From positions 248,001 through 312,000 of the forward strand of contig JADKAE010000003.1 in assembly GCA_016715405.1 (NCBI GenBank): 64,000 nucleotides of DNA, given 5' to 3'. The notes beneath the pieces are model-generated. The model saw only the letters and a program-made list of their open reading frames with translations, was not told where the DNA came from and searched no databases. This DNA is from Saprospiraceae bacterium. Lineage in GTDB: Bacteria > Bacteroidota > Bacteroidia > Chitinophagales > Saprospiraceae. A program made the position numbers and the translations under genes. Shown piece after piece: positions 30,786-38,855 of this stretch (its first letter is position 1; each line of letters starts with the position of its first letter).

Positions 30786-30898
30786 CGGAGCGCCTGCTCA
30801 GATTGAGAGGGAGAGAGGGAGGGAGTGTGGGAGGGAGAGATCTGTGAAGTTAAATTAATACCACTTTGTCACTTTAAACCAAGCATACTACATATTGT

Positions 30899-31050
30899 GC
30901 TCCTCCGGAGCTTGTGAGATCATTTTATTGCTAGTTCTACCCATATTTCGGCCCTCCGGGCCTTTAAAGATGTCCCAAAAGCCCCAGAGGGGCGCACCTA
31001 TTGGTAGAAAAATCATGAGCAAAGCGTATTACAGCCCCAGCGGGGCGAAA
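30899..31050. repeat. CCGGAGG-type palindromic element, copy 2
   Basis: Successive GC-rich palindromes occur: CTCCTCCGGAG (30900), GGCCCTCCGGGCC (30950), GCCCCAGAGGGGC (30981) and GCCCCAGCGGGGC (31034). They sit in AT-rich sequence with a GGTAGAAAAAT motif, similar to the TGTAGAAAAA near 27727. Confidence 0.6.
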
Positions 31051-31261
31051 TATGTGCACATGTTTCATGCGACATTTTAAAGCGACAAAGTACCATTAAG
31101 TGCTTGTGCCTGCTCTTTGTATATTTTCGTTACACAAACTAAAGATTCCGCTTAGTAATAAAAACAATTCGCAGCGGAATCTTTATTTTTTAACCGGATT
31201 CCGCTAGGTTTTTAAAGCATAAACAGGCGAAAAACCTGCCGCCATGCAAAATCTAATGCCC

Positions 31262-31308
31262 TGATCAAGGCGCATTACCAGAATGGGTGGGTATTGCCGG
31301 CTTTGTAG
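31262..31308 (+). repeat. Gfo/Idh 3'-end direct repeat, copy 2
   Basis: It still reads IKAHYQNGWVLPAL then stop, without any upstream gene body. It looks like the surviving tail of a deleted tandem paralogue, or a duplication. Confidence 0.8.
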
Positions 31309-31348
31309 AATTCAATTAATAGAAAAAATCCAATCTCGTCGAGCGTGT

Positions 31349-31356
31349 TAACTTTG
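31349..31356 (+). promoter_or_regulatory. -7 box (TAACTTTG) before the CNNM/HlyC gene
   Basis: TAACTTTG fits TAnnTTTG and ends 31 nt before the ATG at 31388, a normal leader length. No clear -33 element was seen. Confidence 0.45.
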
Positions 31357-31387
31357 CGTTTTTGATACCGCTCAAAACCGCGAATGC

Positions 31388-32665
31388 ATGGAGTTTTTTA
31401 TCATAATCGGGTTAGTACTGATAAACGGCGTTTTCTCAATGGCAGAGATGTCGCTGATCTCATCGAGAAAATTCAAACTCGAAAACGCACTAAAAAAGGG
31501 CCATAAAGGCGCGAAAACCGCACTCGAACTGTCTGAAAACCCCAGCAAATTTTTGTCGACCGTTCAAATAGGCATCACGCTCATCGGCATTTTGCTGGGC
31601 GTGTATAGCGGCGAGAACCTCACAAATGATATTGAGGGTTTTCTCCTGCAATTCGAATCGGTCAAACCATTTGCCAATACCATCGCCGTAGTGACGATCG
31701 TTATTTTCGTGACCTACCTCTCTCTATCGTGTTGGGCGAATTACTGCCCAAACGCCTGGGACTGACCTTCCCAGAACCTATTGCCATGATACTGGCGCGC
31801 CCGATGAACTGGATCTCGGTGCTCACTTCTCCTTTTGTATGGCTGCTTACTACTACCAACGACCTGCTTTTGAAAATTCTCGGCATCAGAAACAACATGG
31901 ATAGCAAGGTGTCGGAAGAGGAGATCAAATCCATCATCAAAGAAAGCGCCGACGGCGGCGAAATCCAGGATATCGAGCAGAATATCGTAGAACGCGTGTT
32001 TGAACTCGGCGACCGCAAGGTAAATTCACTGATGACCCACTGCAACGACCTGATTTATTTCGATGAAAACGACGACCTCCACAAGGTCCGCCAAAAAGTG
32101 GGCCAGGAAAAACACTCCGCCTACCCCGTCTGCAAAGACGACGATATCGACCAGGTGCTGGGCATCGTATTACTCAAAGACCTCTTTGAAGCCAATACCG
32201 ATTCCGGCTTTAGTTTGAATAATTATCTCAAACAACCGCTTTTTGTCAACGAGACAATGCCCGCCTACAGGCTACTCGAGCTTTTTTAAAGCCGAGCGAC
32301 TGCATTACGGTATTATTGTGGATGAATTTGGCGCCACCAAAGGCATGGTCACTATGGACGATGTAGTAGATGCCCTGGTCGGCGACGTCAGCGAAGCGCA
32401 TGACACAGAGTACCAGATCATGCAACGCGACGAAAATTCCTGGCTGGTGGATGGCCAGTACCCGATATCCGAATTCTTAAGGTATTTCAACCTCCAGATC
32501 GAAAAACAACACGAAGGGAAATTCCTCACGGTGGCCGGCCTCATGCTCTCCAGATCCCATGCACTCCCACAAGTGGGCGATAAAATTATCCTCGAGAGGC
32601 TTGAATTGGAGGTTGTTGACAAAGATGGTCAGCGTATTGATAAAATTCTGGTAACTAAAACCTGA
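31388..32665 (+). CDS. CNNM/HlyC-CorC family membrane protein (two frameshifts)
   Basis: Frames 31388-31765, 31729-32289 and 32243-32665 form one hemolysin-C-like protein of about 425 aa. The N-terminal CNNM transmembrane domain starts MEFFIIIGLVLINGVFSMAE and includes GITLIGILLGVYSG and, across the first break in a CTCTCTCT run near 31722, GELLPKRLGL. Paired CBS domains follow (RVFELGDRKVNSLM; YPVCKDDDIDQVLGIV; GIIVDEFGATKGMVTMDDVV). The CorC_HlyC domain ends WLVDGQYPISEF...ILVTKT. The second break is a T6 run at 32283, where one T fewer restores LLELFKAERLHYG. The family is linked to Mg2+/Co2+ export. Both breaks look like indel artefacts. Confidence 0.88.
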
Positions 32666-33011
32666 GGTCAACTAACCGAATTTCTTTTCGGCTCCCCGAT
32701 CGTATAGTCGTTCAGTCATATACAGTCATACAGTCGTATCGCCCCCCCCTCCTTCCGCTTCCTCGCGCGAAACTACCGCTTCTTTTCACTTACATACACT
32801 TTAGTATTTTTTATAATACAAAATGCCGTTGCATCCAAGTTTGGCACGGGTTTTGTATTTATCTTATTATAAATAATAAATATGTGTTTTCGCCGTCAAA
32901 CCAGCATCAAATCACACATATTATTATTTTTATTAAATTATTAATTATTACATTTGCTCATCCTAAGACTAGCCCAAGCGAGGATGGCAATGCCTAAAAC
33001 TACATCTAACT
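32666..33011. other. Intergenic region with CAGTCATA words and a sigma-54-like site
   Basis: Near 32700-32740 the words GTATAGTCG, CAGTCATA and CAGTCGTAT repeat without a clear opposite arm. The rest is AT-rich. A sigma-54-like element lies at 32841-32856. Confidence 0.5.
32841..32856 (+). promoter_or_regulatory. Sigma-54-type promoter candidate
   Basis: TTGGCACGGGTTTTGT matches the RpoN consensus TTGGCACG-N4-TTGC with correct -24/-12 spacing and one mismatch (TTGT for TTGC). It lies about 155 nt before the hypothetical gene at 33012. It is the best such match I noticed in the window. Confidence 0.45.
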
Positions 33012-33476
33012 ATGAAACACTGTAACACAAACACTGACGTATTGTACAACAGGCCGCGGGGTATCAAGCTGGAAAGTATCATCCAGCTTTTACTGCTCTT
33101 CATCGGGTTAAGCGGCGTAATGTACATCAAAGGCTCGCATCACCAAAAAAGCGATTGGTCGGAGGCTGCCGCGGCTTATAGCCCGGCGCCCCCAATCGAT
33201 CGGGAAACTTCGGGCGCGACCTTCCACATCGAAGGCGCCCAGGAAACAGGCTCGCCGCTCCTGTTCATTTTAAGCGAATACGATGAAAACGAGCAATACT
33301 TATTAGACACCGGCGCCGGCAACAAGATCGTATTGGAAGACAAAACAGCCACTCTGCGATTTCCGGCAGCGGGTTTGTACGACGTCAAATTGTGGAAAAA
33401 AGAAGGCAATACCTGGCGCCTGACACACCGCAAAAAACTACTCATCGAAGACCACGTGACCGTTGTTAGCAGGTAG
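33012..33476 (+). CDS. Hypothetical membrane-anchored protein
   Basis: This 154 aa protein has one hydrophobic segment (IIQLLLLFIGLSGVMYI, about residues 23-39) after a short polar N-terminus, so it is probably anchored with the C-terminus outside. The outer part (ETSGATFHIEGAQE to TVVSR) is rich in beta strands with alternating polarity (LRFPAAGLYDVKLWKKEGNTW) and reads like a small Ig-like or PKD-like sandwich. I do not recognise a family. A sigma-54-like site lies upstream and a methyltransferase gene follows by 38 nt. Confidence 0.6.
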   Translation: MKHCNTNTDVLYNRPRGIKLESIIQLLLLFIGLSGVMYIKGSHHQKSDWSEAAAAYSPAPPIDRETSGATFHIEGAQETGSPLLFILSEYDENEQYLLDTGAGNKIVLEDKTATLRFPAAGLYDVKLWKKEGNTWRLTHRKKLLIEDHVTVVSR

Positions 33477-33514
33477 AAAGCTTCCGTTACGCCGGAAAAC
33501 CCTATCTTGCAGCC

Positions 33515-34669
33515 ATGTTATACCTGGCAAAAACACTGGCAGGGCTGGAAGAAGTACTAGCCCATGAACTCGCCGCTTTAGGGGCCCAAGACATAATGCC
33601 CCTAAAGCGCGCGGTGCAATTCACAGGCGACCAAAAGCTGTTGTACCGCGCCAATTACGAATTGCGCACCGCCATTCGCATTATTCAACCCATCGCCACC
33701 TTTCGCGCCCGCAATGAAATCGAGCTATACCGGCAAGTCTACGATATTAACTGGCCTTCCATCCTGCAACTCCAGGATACCTTTGCCATCGACGCAGCGA
33801 CAAATTCCGACATCTTCCGCCACTCCAAATACGCGGCTTTGAAAATGAAAGACGCCATCGCCGACCGCTTCCGCAACCAAACGGGCCGGCGACCGGATGT
33901 CGATCCCAAAAACCCAATCAAACGCCTCAACCTGCACATCTACCAGGAACAATGCACGGTTTCGCTCGACAGCTCGGGCGATTCGCTGCACAAACGAGGC
34001 TATCGCGCCGAAGCCCTCGAAGCGCCCATCAACGAAGTACTCGCCGCAGGCATTATCCTGCTCACCGGCTGGCAAGCCGACCGCCATTTTATCGACCCGA
34101 TGTGCGGCTCGGGTACGCTGCTTCTTGAAGCCGCCATGATAGCCCGCCAGGTCCCCCCCCAATGGAAGCGCCGCGCGTTTGGCTTTATGCGCTGGGCCGA
34201 CTTCGACGCCGGCCTGTGGATGCAGGTGAAACGCGAAGCCAAAGCCAGGATTAAACCCTTTGAGTATCTGCTCTGGGGCGCCGACAACGACCTGCGCGCT
34301 ATTGCACTCACGCGTAGCAATGCCGCTGAAGCCGGACTGGAGCAGTACCTCAGCCTCCAGGCTGTCGAATTTGAGCAAATCCAACCCCCTGAAGCCCCCG
34401 GTATCGTGGTGATGAACCCGCCCTACGACGAACGCCTGCAAGTGGATGATGTCACCCAGCTCTATAAAAGTATCGGCGATAAACTTAAATCCTCGTTTTC
34501 GGGTTATGAAGCATGGATTATCTCGGCAAATGCCGACGCCGTTAAACATATCGGACTGAAAGCCTCTAAGAAATATACCCTGTTTAACGGCCCACTGGAA
34601 TGCAAATTGCTGCGCTTCGATATGTACGAAGGCAGCAAAAAAATATCGGTCGAAACGGAAGAATCATGA
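33515..34669 (+). CDS. THUMP-domain 23S rRNA guanine-N2 methyltransferase (RlmL N-half type)
   Basis: The 384 aa protein has an N-terminal ferredoxin-like/THUMP region (MLYLAKTLAGLEEVLAHEL to SGDSLHKRGYR) and a class I SAM methyltransferase domain. That domain holds FIDPMCGSGTLLLEAA near residues 192-207 and the catalytic VVMNPPYDERL near residue 300. This corresponds to the YcbY/RlmL amino half, which methylates N2 of a guanosine in 23S rRNA (G2445 in E. coli). The length is standard for stand-alone bacterial versions. The TGA stop overlaps the ATG of the next gene. Confidence 0.9.
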   Translation: MLYLAKTLAGLEEVLAHELAALGAQDIMPLKRAVQFTGDQKLLYRANYELRTAIRIIQPIATFRARNEIELYRQVYDINWPSILQLQDTFAIDAATNSDIFRHSKYAALKMKDAIADRFRNQTGRRPDVDPKNPIKRLNLHIYQEQCTVSLDSSGDSLHKRGYRAEALEAPINEVLAAGIILLTGWQADRHFIDPMCGSGTLLLEAAMIARQVPPQWKRRAFGFMRWADFDAGLWMQVKREAKARIKPFEYLLWGADNDLRAIALTRSNAAEAGLEQYLSLQAVEFEQIQPPEAPGIVVMNPPYDERLQVDDVTQLYKSIGDKLKSSFSGYEAWIISANADAVKHIGLKASKKYTLFNGPLECKLLRFDMYEGSKKISVETEES

Positions 34670-34995
34670 AGCTATACCGGTCTCTAAGTATCATATGGCT
34701 GATCGCCGCTTTGTCACTGGCTTTCTGCCACCAGGCATCGGCACAGGCCGCATTGCGCTGGCGCGAGCCTGCACCGCCCGTTTTCCAAAAGCCTTTTGCC
34801 ATGCCCCTCCCCCTCGCACAAACCCTGGAAATACCTGCCTTGCGCGTGGAGCTATTGCGACCGGCATATCGATATGAAGATCTTGCTTTTTTTTGCAGGC
34901 TCGAAGTCAAAATGGAACAAGCTCTCCGCTTCCCCGTCAAATTCCGCCTGGGCGACGTCCCCTACGTGGATTGGCTGGAGGGTAAAAGGAGGTAG
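34666..34995 (+). CDS. Small secreted hypothetical protein
   Basis: The ATG overlaps the methyltransferase stop (ATGA), so the two genes are translationally coupled. The 109 aa product has a signal peptide (MKLYRSLSIIWLIAALSLAF, cleavage after ASA) and a mature part of about 80 residues. That part carries LEIPALRVELLRPAYRYED and ends VPYVDWLEGKRR. No family was recognised. Its stop is 1 nt before a heptamer repeat array. Confidence 0.7.
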   Translation: MKLYRSLSIIWLIAALSLAFCHQASAQAALRWREPAPPVFQKPFAMPLPLAQTLEIPALRVELLRPAYRYEDLAFFCRLEVKMEQALRFPVKFRLGDVPYVDWLEGKRR

Positions 34996-34996
34996 C

Positions 34997-35170
34997 GTTG
35001 TCCGTTCTCTGTTCTCCGTTATCTGTTATCCGTTCCTTATCTTTGCCAGTAGAGACGCAAAATTTTGCGTCTCTACTGGCAATAAAACAGAGAACAGAGA
35101 ACAGAGAACAGAGAACAGAGAAAAGAGAACAGAGAACAGAGAACAGAGAACAGAGAACAGAGAACAGAGA
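34997..35170. repeat. Heptamer inverted array, family D, copy 1
   Basis: The left arm (34997-35038) is GTTGTCC, GTTCTCT, GTTCTCC, GTTATCT, GTTATCC, GTTCCTT. The right arm is twelve contiguous heptamers ACAGAGA from 35087 to 35170, the sixth altered to AAAGAGA. Between them lies a 36-nt perfect palindrome. The array ends 5 nt before the ltaE start codon. Confidence 0.93.
35045..35080. repeat. 36-nt perfect palindrome
   Basis: GCCAGTAGAGACGCAAAA (35045-35062) is followed directly by its exact reverse complement, with no loop. It forms the centre of the heptamer array. Similar TAGAGACGC palindromes are known to me from cyanobacterial intergenic regions. Confidence 0.95.
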
Positions 35171-35175
35171 ACAAA

Positions 35176-36197
35176 ATGATAGTCAACTTGATAAGCGATA
35201 CAGTAACAAAGCCTACCAAAGCAATGATGGAGGCGATGATGACGACGGAAGTCGGCGACGAAGTATTTGGGGAAGACCCCACGGTCAATTCCCTGGAGGC
35301 CAAGGTGGCCGGCATGTTTGGCAAAGAAGCCGCCTTGTTTTGTCCTTCGGGCACCATGACCAACCAGATTGCCATCAAAACGCATACCCAACCGCTTGAT
35401 GAATTGATATGCGACGAAAGTTCGCACGTATATCAATACGAAGTCGGCGGCTACGCCTTCAACTCCGGCGTGGCAGTCAACCTGCTGCCCGGCGTGCACG
35501 GCAAGATCACGGCGGCGCAGGTAGCCGCAGCCATCAAACCGGTATACGACTGGCTGCCCAAAAGCCGCCTCGTCGTGCTCGAAAATACGGCCAATAAAGG
35601 CGGGGGAAGTTATTATACCCTAAATGAAATGAGGGAGATCAGCGTGTTATGCCGGCAGAAAGGGTTGCGTTTTCACCTCGACGGCGCGCGAATTTTTAAT
35701 GCATTGGTGGAAACCGGCGACGATACCCGTGAGATAGGCCCCTTATTTGATTCAATTTCTATTTGTTTATCAAAAGGACTGGGCGCCCCTGTCGGTTCCG
35801 TGCTCTGCGGCGATGCAGACTTCATTCGCCAGGCGCGCCGCTACCGCAAGGTGATGGGCGGCGGTATGCGCCAAGCCGGCATCCTGGCCGCCGCGGGCAT
35901 CTACGCCCTCGACCACCACGTATCCCGGCTGAAAACCGACAACGACCACGCCAAACTACTCGGCCAACGCCTCGCGCAGATGCCCTACGTGGCGGCCGTG
36001 CGGCCCGTACAAACCAATATCGTGATTTTTGATGTGCATCCGCCCCACACGGCAGCTTCCTTCTGGAAAAGCTGGCCGCACACGGCGTCAAAGCCACGGC
36101 CTTCGGCCCCCAAACCATCCGGTTTGTGACCCACCTCGATATTACGCCAGAGATGGTGGCCTATGCCGGGGATGTACTTGGCAAGGTTGGGAACTGA
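35176..36197 (+). CDS. ltaE: Low-specificity L-threonine aldolase (one frameshift)
   Basis: The protein starts MIVNLISDTVTKPTKAMMEA and has the PLP-enzyme features of threonine aldolases: GDEVFGEDPTVN, FCPSGTMTNQIA, the FHLDGARIFNA Asp motif and the PLP lysine in SKGLGAPVGSVL. At about 36055 the frame slips. The correct ending (FLLEKLAAHGVKATAFGPQT, then RFVTHLDIT) continues in the next frame to a TGA at 36195-36197, giving about 340 aa, the normal length. It cleaves L-threonine/allo-threonine to glycine and acetaldehyde. The single break in a housekeeping gene is more likely an assembly indel than decay. Confidence 0.92.
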
Positions 36198-36198
36198 G

Positions 36199-36297
36199 TT
36201 GATGTGCTGATGGGTTAATGTGCTGTATGCGATGTGCTGATAATTAAATAATAATTAGCAAATCAGCAAATTAGCACATCAGCACATCAGCACATCA
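36199..36297. repeat. Octamer inverted array, family C, copy 1
   Basis: The left arm has imperfect TGATGTGC words (36199-36243). The right arm is octamers TTAGCAAA, TCAGCAAA, TTAGCACA, TCAGCACA, TCAGCACA (36255-36294). The next TCA is the stop codon of the convergent rseP gene. Closely related to the array at 50195-50280. Confidence 0.9.
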
Positions 36298-37647
36298 ATT
36301 AAACAGCCAGCGCTTAATATCCAGGCCGTTGGCAAACAACAGCAGGCCCAGCACGAGTATAAAGCCCACCATCGTGGCGATCTCCATAAACTTATCGCTG
36401 GGTTTGCGGCCCGAGACTATTTCGTACAATAAAAACAGCACATGGCCGCCGTCGAGAGCGGGAATGGGCAGTAGGTTCATAAAAGCCAGGATGAGCGACA
36501 GCACGGCGGTCATCGTCCAGAAGCGCTCCCAATTCCAGGCGGCGCCAAACATCTTGCCGATGGAAGCAAAGCCGCCGAGGCTTTCAGAGGCTTTTATTTT
36601 ACCTTTAAATATCTGTCCGAACGCCTTGAGCTGGTCAAACAATATCGTCATGCCCTTGGTGACGCCGGCGGGGAAGGCCTGCATCAGGGTATAATCCTGT
36701 CTTTCTGTTTTGAAATGATACGGTTCGCCGTAAGGGTATACGCCGATGCGACCTTCAGGGCTTGATTTAAACGTAAAGTCGAGTGTATCGAGCGCGCCGC
36801 TTTCCAACTTGCGGCTCACCTGCACGCGGATATCCTGCCCCGGATAGTGCTTGATGCGCCTGAAAAACTCGTGAAAATAGGCCGTAGACGTATCGTTGAG
36901 CGCTATAATACGGTCTTCTTTTTGCAGACCGGCTTTCTGGGCGGGCGATTCTTTGCCAAATTCAGCCACTACAAACGGCACCCGGGCGCCAAACAGGAAT
37001 TTGTCTTTATTTTCGTGGCGCGACAGGAGGTCTACGTATTTGTCATCGACGGCCACTTTCACTACCTGGCCTTCGCGTTGCACGGTAATCGTCTTGGCAT
37101 TGTGGATGACGATCTCTTTGATTACTGTATTATAATTAAACTTGTCGAAAGGTTTATCGCCCACCGCCAGGATCTTGTCGCCGTCTTTCAGTCCGAGGTC
37201 CACTCCCAGCGAATCGGCGTAGATACCGTAGGTCACGTTTTTGGTCGGAATATACTCTTCGCCCCAGGTCCACAGCACCATCGCAAAAATGAAAAAGCCG
37301 AGGATAAAGTTGACCGTCACGCCGCCGAGCATAATGATGAGTCGCTGCCAGGCCGGTTTGGAGCGGAATTCCCAGGGTTGGGCCGGTTGCTTCATCTGTT
37401 CGGTATCGAAACTCTCGTCCACCATACCCGAAATTTTCACATAGCCGCCCAGGGGTAGCCATCCGATGCCGTATTCGGTATCGCCTACTTTGCGTTTGAG
37501 CAGGGAAAACCAGGGATCAAAAAACAAATAAAATTTTTCTACCCTTGTATTAAAAAGCCGGGCAGGCAGGAAGTGCCCCATTTCGTGCAGGACAATGAGT
37601 ATAGACAAACTCAACATCAACTGCCCTGCCATAATCAGATAACCCAT
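36295..37647 (-). CDS. rseP: RIP/site-2 metalloprotease RseP
   Basis: The 450 aa membrane protease has the zinc motif HEMGH at residues 21-25 in the first transmembrane segment (LSILIVLHEMGHFLPARLF). It has the WLPLGGYVKISGM loop, a membrane segment LIIMLGGVTVNFILGFFIFAM, two PDZ-like regions (GLKDGDKILAVGDKPFD; KAGLQKEDRIIALNDT) and the C-terminal LPIPALDGGHVLFLLYE motif supplying the third zinc ligand. It performs intramembrane cleavage of anti-sigma factors and signal peptide remnants. The C-terminus ends at an octamer array shared with the convergent ltaE gene. Confidence 0.94.
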   Translation of the reverse strand: MGYLIMAGQLMLSLSILIVLHEMGHFLPARLFNTRVEKFYLFFDPWFSLLKRKVGDTEYGIGWLPLGGYVKISGMVDESFDTEQMKQPAQPWEFRSKPAWQRLIIMLGGVTVNFILGFFIFAMVLWTWGEEYIPTKNVTYGIYADSLGVDLGLKDGDKILAVGDKPFDKFNYNTVIKEIVIHNAKTITVQREGQVVKVAVDDKYVDLLSRHENKDKFLFGARVPFVVAEFGKESPAQKAGLQKEDRIIALNDTSTAYFHEFFRRIKHYPGQDIRVQVSRKLESGALDTLDFTFKSSPEGRIGVYPYGEPYHFKTERQDYTLMQAFPAGVTKGMTILFDQLKAFGQIFKGKIKASESLGGFASIGKMFGAAWNWERFWTMTAVLSLILAFMNLLPIPALDGGHVLFLLYEIVSGRKPSDKFMEIATMVGFILVLGLLLFANGLDIKRWLFN

Positions 37648-37802
37648 CTCGTCTTTCGGTTAATTCTAAATAAAAACGGTTGCAATAATACTTTGTTTCC
37701 CGCTTGTTTCAAAGCAGCTACGGTTTTAGGGGATAAAATCGACCAAATGCCCGATAAATTCCCCAAACGTTCTTATTCTTGCAACAGGCAAGATACTCAA
37801 CT

Positions 37803-38502
37803 ATGCAGCTATTTTACGTTTCGCAAATAAAAGACCTGCTGGCCATTTTGATGAAGAAGAGGCGCACCACTGTGTTCAGGTATTGCGCAAACGCGAAGGC
37901 GACCTCGTTCAATTGGTTGACGGCCGCGGCGGCTGGTACGAAGCGCTTATCACTGAAACCGGCAAACGTCGCTGTGTGGCTGCCATTCAGCGTATATTAC
38001 CCCAACAACAGCCCCGCCGGCCCTATCTGCATTTGGCCGTAGCTCCAACTAAAACATCGAACGCACCGAATGGTTGCTCGAAAAAATCACAGAAATCGGA
38101 GTTGATGAGATTACACTGCTGCTTTGCCGGCACTCGGAACGCCGACAGGTACGACTCGACCGGCTCGAAAAAGTACTCATCTCGGCTATGAAGCAATCGC
38201 TACAGGCTACCCTACCGAAACTAAACGACCTTACGCCTTTTGAAAAAGTGGTGAATGGAGCAAGTCAGACGGGCAAATACATAGCTTATTGCGATAGCGA
38301 AATAGCCGCAATCGAGCTAAAGGACAGTCTGAATAAATCGGAGGATACCCTGGTTTTGATCGGGCCGGAAGGCGATTTCAGCCCCGAAGAAGCTACGATG
38401 GCTATTGACAACGGTTTTGTCCCGGTTAGCCTGGGTCCAAACCGCCTGCGCACGGAGACGGCAGGACTGGTAGCCGTACATACCATCAACCTACTCTGTT
38501 GA
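37803..38502 (+). CDS. rsmE: 16S rRNA (uracil-1498-N3) methyltransferase RsmE (frameshifted)
   Basis: The gene needs about three small frame corrections. MQLFYVSQI begins at 37803, and HHCVQVLRKREGDLVQLVDG lies in the frame of 37883-38191. The rest is in the frame of 38074-38502: IERTEWLLEKITEIGVDEIT, LISAMKQSLQATLPKL, LIGPEGDFSPEEATMA and VSLGPNRLRTETAGLVAV. The last two are the SPOUT-class knotted SAM site of RsmE. About 233 aa in total, as usual for the family. Slips occur near 37840 and 38050. The TGA stop is the first unit of a heptamer array. Confidence 0.9.
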
Positions 38503-38578
38503 TTTCGGATTTGCGATTTCGGATTGCGGATTTATCATGGAAAAATCCGAAATCCGAAATCCGAAATCCGAAATCGCA
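38500..38578. repeat. Heptamer inverted array, family F
   Basis: Left words from 38501: GATTTCG, GATTTGC, GATTTCG, GATTGCG, GATTTAT. Right words (38543-38577): AAATCCG four times, then AAATCGC. It fills the gap between two convergent genes, starting inside the rsmE stop codon and ending 1 nt before the stop of the PspC-like gene. Confidence 0.95.
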
Positions 38579-38794
38579 TCAGTCCCAGAGAAAACTTCTG
38601 CTCTGTTTGAGGTAGCGGCGAATATTGAGCCAGAACGCTGCCGCCAGATAAATCAAGATGGGAGAGCCCAGGGCTACGAAAGTGATATAAATAAAATACA
38701 GCCGAACCCGTGAAGAAGCGATACCCATCTTGTCGCCAAGATAATTGCAAACCCCAAAGGCCGAACGCTCTAGTATATCCTTAACCCCATTCAT
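38579..38794 (-). CDS. PspC-domain small membrane protein
   Basis: The 71 aa protein has MNGVKDILERSAFGVCNYLG, the GDKMGIASSRVRLYFIYITF stretch and a hydrophobic segment ending YLAAAFWLNIRRYL. This is the layout of the PspC domain (an amphipathic N-terminus, then one membrane helix pair). PspC-like proteins respond to envelope stress, but single short copies in Bacteroidota have no proven role. The next gene on the plus strand (38856) is divergently oriented. Confidence 0.78.
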   Translation of the reverse strand: MNGVKDILERSAFGVCNYLGDKMGIASSRVRLYFIYITFVALGSPILIYLAAAFWLNIRRYLKQSRSFLWD

Positions 38795-38855
38795 ATCCGG
38801 TAATTTTGTGAACTCTACCTAAACAACAAAAAAGGCAAAGTGATTATTCAATAGC

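Larger units (their letters stand above)
30786..31348. other. Gene-free region with palindromic elements and a duplicated gene tail
   Basis: No gene was found. It begins with a purine-rich GAGAGGGAGAGAGGGAGGGA run (near 30805). It then holds CCGGAGG-type palindromes (30899-31050), an inverted pair around AGATTCCGCTTAGTAA / GCGGAATCTTTATTTTTTAA (31142-31193), and the second copy of the oxidoreductase tail (31262-31308). Confidence 0.6.

Noticed and set aside
35087..35170. Possible CRISPR array
   Set aside because: The 12 units are contiguous 7-mers without spacers, and no cas gene is nearby.
36199..36297. Simple intrinsic terminator
   Set aside because: The hairpin could terminate transcription, but tandem octamer units and the shared words with 50195-50277 show a repeat family, so it is listed as a repeat.
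37803..38502. Programmed frameshifting in rsmE, ltaE or glycerate kinase
   Set aside because: The slips differ in sequence and direction and no slippery site plus structure is shared; indel errors explain them better.
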